17,759 nucleotides of DNA from JANYCG01 sp031386665 (GTDB lineage Bacteria > Pseudomonadota > Gammaproteobacteria > Burkholderiales > Burkholderiaceae_C). Each line of letters starts with the position of its first letter. The first letter of the stretch is position 1. The stretch is from positions 1 to 17,759 of the forward strand of contig JANNCN010000108.1 of NCBI GenBank assembly GCA_031386665.1. Reading direction: 5' to 3'. The notes below the pieces were generated by a model. The model saw nothing but the letters and a program-made list of their open reading frames with translations, did not search any database and was not told the DNA's origin. Made by a program: the position numbers and the translations under genes. Positions 15,150-17,759 of this stretch are shown here, piece by piece.

Positions 15150-15179
15150 AAAAGTCATATCACCGGTGATATGACTTTT
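15150..15179. terminator. Perfect 30-bp palindrome, possible bidirectional terminator or protein-binding site
   Basis: The left arm AAAAGTCATATCACC (15150-15164) is the exact reverse complement of 15165-15179. The core ATATCACCGGTGATAT (15157-15172) is identical to 3328-3343 upstream of the PIN gene. With A's on one side and T's on the other, located 26 bp past the monooxygenase stop and between convergent genes, it could fold in both transcripts as a two-way terminator, though the T-tract is only four bases and the stem is AT-rich. The conserved core could instead be a binding site. Which applies cannot be told from one window. Confidence 0.5.
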
Positions 15180-15204
15180 ACAAATCACCTCATGTACAGG
15201 CCGT

Positions 15205-16404
15205 TCATTCAGGGTGATTGCCATACAACCACGGCAAATCCATCACCCGCTCGCCCAGCACTTTCATAGACAAATTCCGGCCCCAACGCAGCAAGCCGGT
15301 CGCATGAAATATCTGCCCATTGCGGGTCGATCTGGCTTGCACGCGGGCGTTGCGCGCCCAGCGCTGGTTGGCGTAGTTTTGCAGCGCCAGCGGCACATCT
15401 TTTTCAGCATTTAGGCATTGCCCCAAAGCGGCGGCATCTTCAATGGCCATGCCCGCACCTTGAGCTAAAAACGGCAGCATAGGGTGCGCGGCATCACCCA
15501 GCAAGGCCACGCGGCCCTGCGCGTGCTGGTGCGGGCCAGCCATGGGCGCGCGTCGGTGCATCACCCACAGCCGCCAGTCGCTGATGGCATGAATCAAGTC
15601 TTGCAATGACGGGCAAGTTGGCCCCAAGGCTTGGCGCAACACTGCGGCGTTACCCTGGGCGTCCCAATCGTTTGGTTGGTTGGCCGTGGTGCCGTGCACA
15701 AAACAAGCTACGTTCAGCCAGTCACCACCGCGTACCGGGTAGTGCACCACATGCAGGCGGGGGCCGAGCCACGCGGTAATTTGGGTTGACCTTAAGGCCT
15801 GGGGCAGATCAGCCTGACGAACCAGAGCGCGGTAAGCCAGGTGCCCTGTGGGCTGCGGCAAACCGTCGTTCAGCAAGGCGGTGCGCACGCTGCTCCAAAG
15901 GCCATCTGCGCCAATCAGCAGGTCGCCTTGCACCTCTTCATACTTGGCAGCCTGCACCATGCGCACTGTCACACCCGACCCATCTTGCTGAAAACTCTCG
16001 ATCTGACGGTTCAAATGCAACCGGGTGACGGTTGAGGTTTGAGATTGCGTTGGAGACTTCAAAGCCTGCAGCAACACGCCATGCAAGTCAGCACGGTGCG
16101 CCGTGGCGTAAGCAAAGCCGTAACGCTGCTTGGCCGTTTCACCCAGCATCAAAGTGCCTAATACTTGGCCCGAGCTGGCGTCGCGGGCTTGAAGTTGCGC
16201 GGGGAAAGCGGCAATTTTTGTCAGCGCCTGCGTCAGCCCCCAGTCGTGCAGCACGCGGGTGACATTGGGGCCCAACTGAACACCGGCACCGACTTCAGCA
16301 AATTCGGTTGCGCTTTCAAAAACCTGAACCCCATGGCCCGCTTGGGTGCAAGCCAGCGCAGCCGCCAAACCGCCAATACCTCCGCCCGCGATGAGGATTT
16401 TCAA
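15205..16404 (-). CDS. FAD-dependent aromatic monooxygenase (salicylate/3-hydroxybenzoate hydroxylase-like)
   Basis: A 399-residue single-component class A flavoprotein hydroxylase. The FAD-binding Rossmann motif GGGIGG is at 7-12, with Glu30 (VQVFES) for the ribose; Arg104 lies in AHRADLHGVLL; the DG motif is at 167-168 (GADGLWSSVR); the GD motif is at 303-304 (LLGDAAHPMLPFLAQGAG). All three fingerprints of the family are intact. The expected reaction is NAD(P)H- and O2-dependent hydroxylation of an aromatic acid; salicylate 1-hydroxylase and 3-hydroxybenzoate 6-hydroxylase are the closest-looking families, but the substrate is not decided by sequence. The start is a TTG (16402-16404 complement): no ATG lies between it and the in-frame serA stop 24 bp upstream, and homology begins at once. 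It is the last gene of a serC-serA-monooxygenase operon, in the same reading frame as serA. A weak GGA lies 9 bases before the start. Confidence 0.9.
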   Translation of the reverse strand: MKILIAGGGIGGLAAALACTQAGHGVQVFESATEFAEVGAGVQLGPNVTRVLHDWGLTQALTKIAAFPAQLQARDASSGQVLGTLMLGETAKQRYGFAYATAHRADLHGVLLQALKSPTQSQTSTVTRLHLNRQIESFQQDGSGVTVRMVQAAKYEEVQGDLLIGADGLWSSVRTALLNDGLPQPTGHLAYRALVRQADLPQALRSTQITAWLGPRLHVVHYPVRGGDWLNVACFVHGTTANQPNDWDAQGNAAVLRQALGPTCPSLQDLIHAISDWRLWVMHRRAPMAGPHQHAQGRVALLGDAAHPMLPFLAQGAGMAIEDAAALGQCLNAEKDVPLALQNYANQRWARNARVQARSTRNGQIFHATGLLRWGRNLSMKVLGERVMDLPWLYGNHPE

Positions 16405-16428
16405 GCTGAAAAATCCGATTGAAAGGTC

Positions 16429-17601
16429 TTAAATGACACGCACCCGGATCACGTGTTCTACAGCCGCGATGGCGGTCACCACGTCGTCAGTGGGACGGGT
16501 TTCGACGTCAATGATGTTGAAGGCCAACTCACCCCGGCTCTTGTTGATCATGTCAATGACGTTGACCTTTTTGTCGGCCAGTACCGACAGCACATGCCCC
16601 AGGACGCCAGACACGTTGTCGTTAGAAAACGTGATCCGGGTGGTGCCAGCGGACCGACTCATGCTGATCGCCGGGAAATTGACCGAGTTTTGAATGTTGC
16701 CGCTCTCCAGGTAATTCATCAACTGGTTGGCGGCCATCACCGCGCAGTTTTCTTCAGACTCTTCAGTGCTGGCACCGATATGCGGCATCGCAATCACGTC
16801 CGCGTGCCCCAACATCGCAGGCTCCGGGAAATCACACACGTACTTGCCCAACTTGCCACTGTTCAGCGCCTTCAAAACAGCCACAGAATCAACAATCGTT
16901 TCGCGCGCAAAGTTCAGCAGCACAGCGCCTGCTTTCATGCCGCCCAAGGCCGCGTCGTTGATCAGGTGATGGGTTGCATCCATCGCCGGCACGTGCAGGC
17001 TCACATAGTCAGACCGAGCCAATAAGGCCTGCAGGTTTTCCATGCGGGTGACTTCGTTGCTCAAACGCCAAGCCGCGTCAATCGACAAAGCCGGGTCAAA
17101 CCCCACCACCTTCATGCCCAGCGCCAATGCCATATCAGCCACCATGGAGCCAATGGCACCCAGGCCCACGATGCCCAGCGTCTTGCCTTTGAGCTCGCCG
17201 CCGGCAAAGCGGGATTTCTCTTTTTCAAGCAAAGCGGCCATCTCAGCGGCATCGGTCATGTACGTGAGCGTGTTCACGTAGGCCATGCCTTGCAAAATAC
17301 CGCGCGTGGCCAGCATCATGCCGGCCATCACCAGTTCTTTCACCGCATTGGCGTTGGCACCCGGGGTGTTGAACACCACAATGCCGAGTTTGCTGTAGTC
17401 CCCAATCGGCACGTTGTTGGTGCCTGCACCGGCGCGCGCGGCTGCCAGCAAAGACTTGGGCACTTCCACACCTTGCAGCTTTTGGCTGCGCAGCAAAAAC
17501 GCATCGGGGCTGCCAATGTCGCTGCCAACTTCATAGGACTGGCGCGAAAAACGGTCTAGTCCTTTGACCGAAATCTGGTTGTAGGTTCTGACTTTGAACA
17601 T
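16429..17601 (-). CDS. serA: D-3-phosphoglycerate dehydrogenase
   Basis: It oxidises 3-phosphoglycerate to 3-phosphohydroxypyruvate with NAD, the first committed step of serine synthesis, in the cytoplasm. The 390 residues contain a substrate-binding domain (RAGAGTNNVPI, NTPGANANAVKELV); an NAD-binding Rossmann motif GLGAIG at 146-151 with Asp169 for the cofactor ribose; catalytic Arg233 (LLNFARE), Glu260 (DFPEP) and His274 (MPHIGASTEES); and a C-terminal ACT domain from about 320 (GTTRITFSNDNVSGVLGHVL). This is the short form, lacking the extra intervening domain of long SerA proteins; the ACT domain suggests allosteric control, probably by serine. ATG at 17601 is the natural start. It follows serC by 7 bp, so the two form one operon; no strong Shine-Dalgarno sequence is visible. 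Confidence 0.96.
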   Translation of the reverse strand: MFKVRTYNQISVKGLDRFSRQSYEVGSDIGSPDAFLLRSQKLQGVEVPKSLLAAARAGAGTNNVPIGDYSKLGIVVFNTPGANANAVKELVMAGMMLATRGILQGMAYVNTLTYMTDAAEMAALLEKEKSRFAGGELKGKTLGIVGLGAIGSMVADMALALGMKVVGFDPALSIDAAWRLSNEVTRMENLQALLARSDYVSLHVPAMDATHHLINDAALGGMKAGAVLLNFARETIVDSVAVLKALNSGKLGKYVCDFPEPAMLGHADVIAMPHIGASTEESEENCAVMAANQLMNYLESGNIQNSVNFPAISMSRSAGTTRITFSNDNVSGVLGHVLSVLADKKVNVIDMINKSRGELAFNIIDVETRPTDDVVTAIAAVEHVIRVRVI

Positions 17602-17608
17602 GCTGCGC

Positions 17609-17759
17609 TTACAAAGTGGCAGGCTGAGTCACCTGGGCGTAACCCCAGGTCAGCCAAGGCATCAACGCCTGTAAATCAGATTGCTCTACCGTTGCACCGC
17701 ACCAAATGCGCAAGCCCGCAGGCGCGTCTTTGTAGGCGCCGATGTCAAAGGCGACGCCT
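17609..17759 (-). CDS. serC: Phosphoserine aminotransferase, C-terminal part (partial)
   Basis: The minus strand at the window edge encodes 49 C-terminal residues ending in TAA (17609-17611 complement). The sequence GAYKDAPAGLRIWCGATVE, then LQALMPWLTWGYA, matches the C-terminus of the phosphoserine transaminases that I recall beside serA in Burkholderiales. SerC converts 3-phosphohydroxypyruvate and glutamate to phosphoserine, using the product of SerA, whose gene starts 7 bp further on. The assignment rests on a short piece plus the fitting neighbour; the N-terminus and PLP lysine are outside the window. Confidence 0.8.
   Translation of the reverse strand, partial: GVAFDIGAYKDAPAGLRIWCGATVEQSDLQALMPWLTWGYAQVTQPATL

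Noticed and set aside
1..17759. CRISPR array, tRNA, rRNA, transposase or phage genes
   Set aside because: No regularly spaced repeats, no RNA gene recognised by eye and no mobile-element protein among the open frames; a covariance-model RNA search was not possible here.

Overview
The window looks like chromosomal DNA of a betaproteobacterium, most likely Burkholderiales / Comamonadaceae (a Rhodoferax-, Polaromonas- or Limnohabitans-like organism). This rests on recognising the protein families (MdtABC/MuxABC-type pump with a NodT lipoprotein, adjacent kynU-kynA, short-form SerA next to SerC) and on a short intergenic repeat ending in GCTAGAGGC that resembles repeats I recall from Comamonadaceae genomes. 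No database search was possible, so the taxonomic call is an inference.

Layout. (1) Positions 1-794: the possible 3' end of an unidentified gene, overlapped by a small gene for a membrane-anchored protein with a TonB-like N-terminus. (2) 899-3101: kynU and kynA, two enzymes of tryptophan breakdown to anthranilate; the formamidase gene kynB that links them biochemically is absent. (3) 3102-3399: a non-coding stretch of about 300 bp holding a five-copy ATTGC repeat, a 50-bp dispersed repeat (copy A) and a 16-bp perfect palindrome overlapping a likely extended -10 promoter. (4) 3400-4200: a PIN-domain toxin followed by a ribbon-helix-helix antitoxin, with a strong G-quadruplex motif between them on the minus strand. 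(5) 4375-13958: a four-gene tripartite efflux operon, mdtA-mdtB-mdtC-NodT, with two 4-bp stop/start overlaps. (6) 14058-14996: an SMP-30/gluconolactonase-family hydrolase. (7) 14997-15204: a convergent intergenic region with copy B of the dispersed repeat, in the same orientation as copy A, and the same 16-bp palindrome, here extended to a perfect 30-bp inverted repeat. (8) 15205-17759, minus strand: serC (partial), serA and a class A FAD monooxygenase as one tight operon.

How the genes work together. KynA opens the indole ring of tryptophan to N-formylkynurenine; KynU cleaves kynurenine to anthranilate and alanine; the formamidase step must come from elsewhere. MdtA (adaptor), MdtB and MdtC (paired RND permeases) and the NodT protein (outer-membrane channel) form a complete drug/toxicant exporter. 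SerC and SerA are consecutive enzymes of serine synthesis.

I see no clear, wholly new system. The most interesting material is non-coding: two near-identical direct repeats bracketing an 11.8-kb block (toxin-antitoxin, efflux pump, lactonase), the shared palindrome beside each repeat, and the G-quadruplex motif between toxin and antitoxin.
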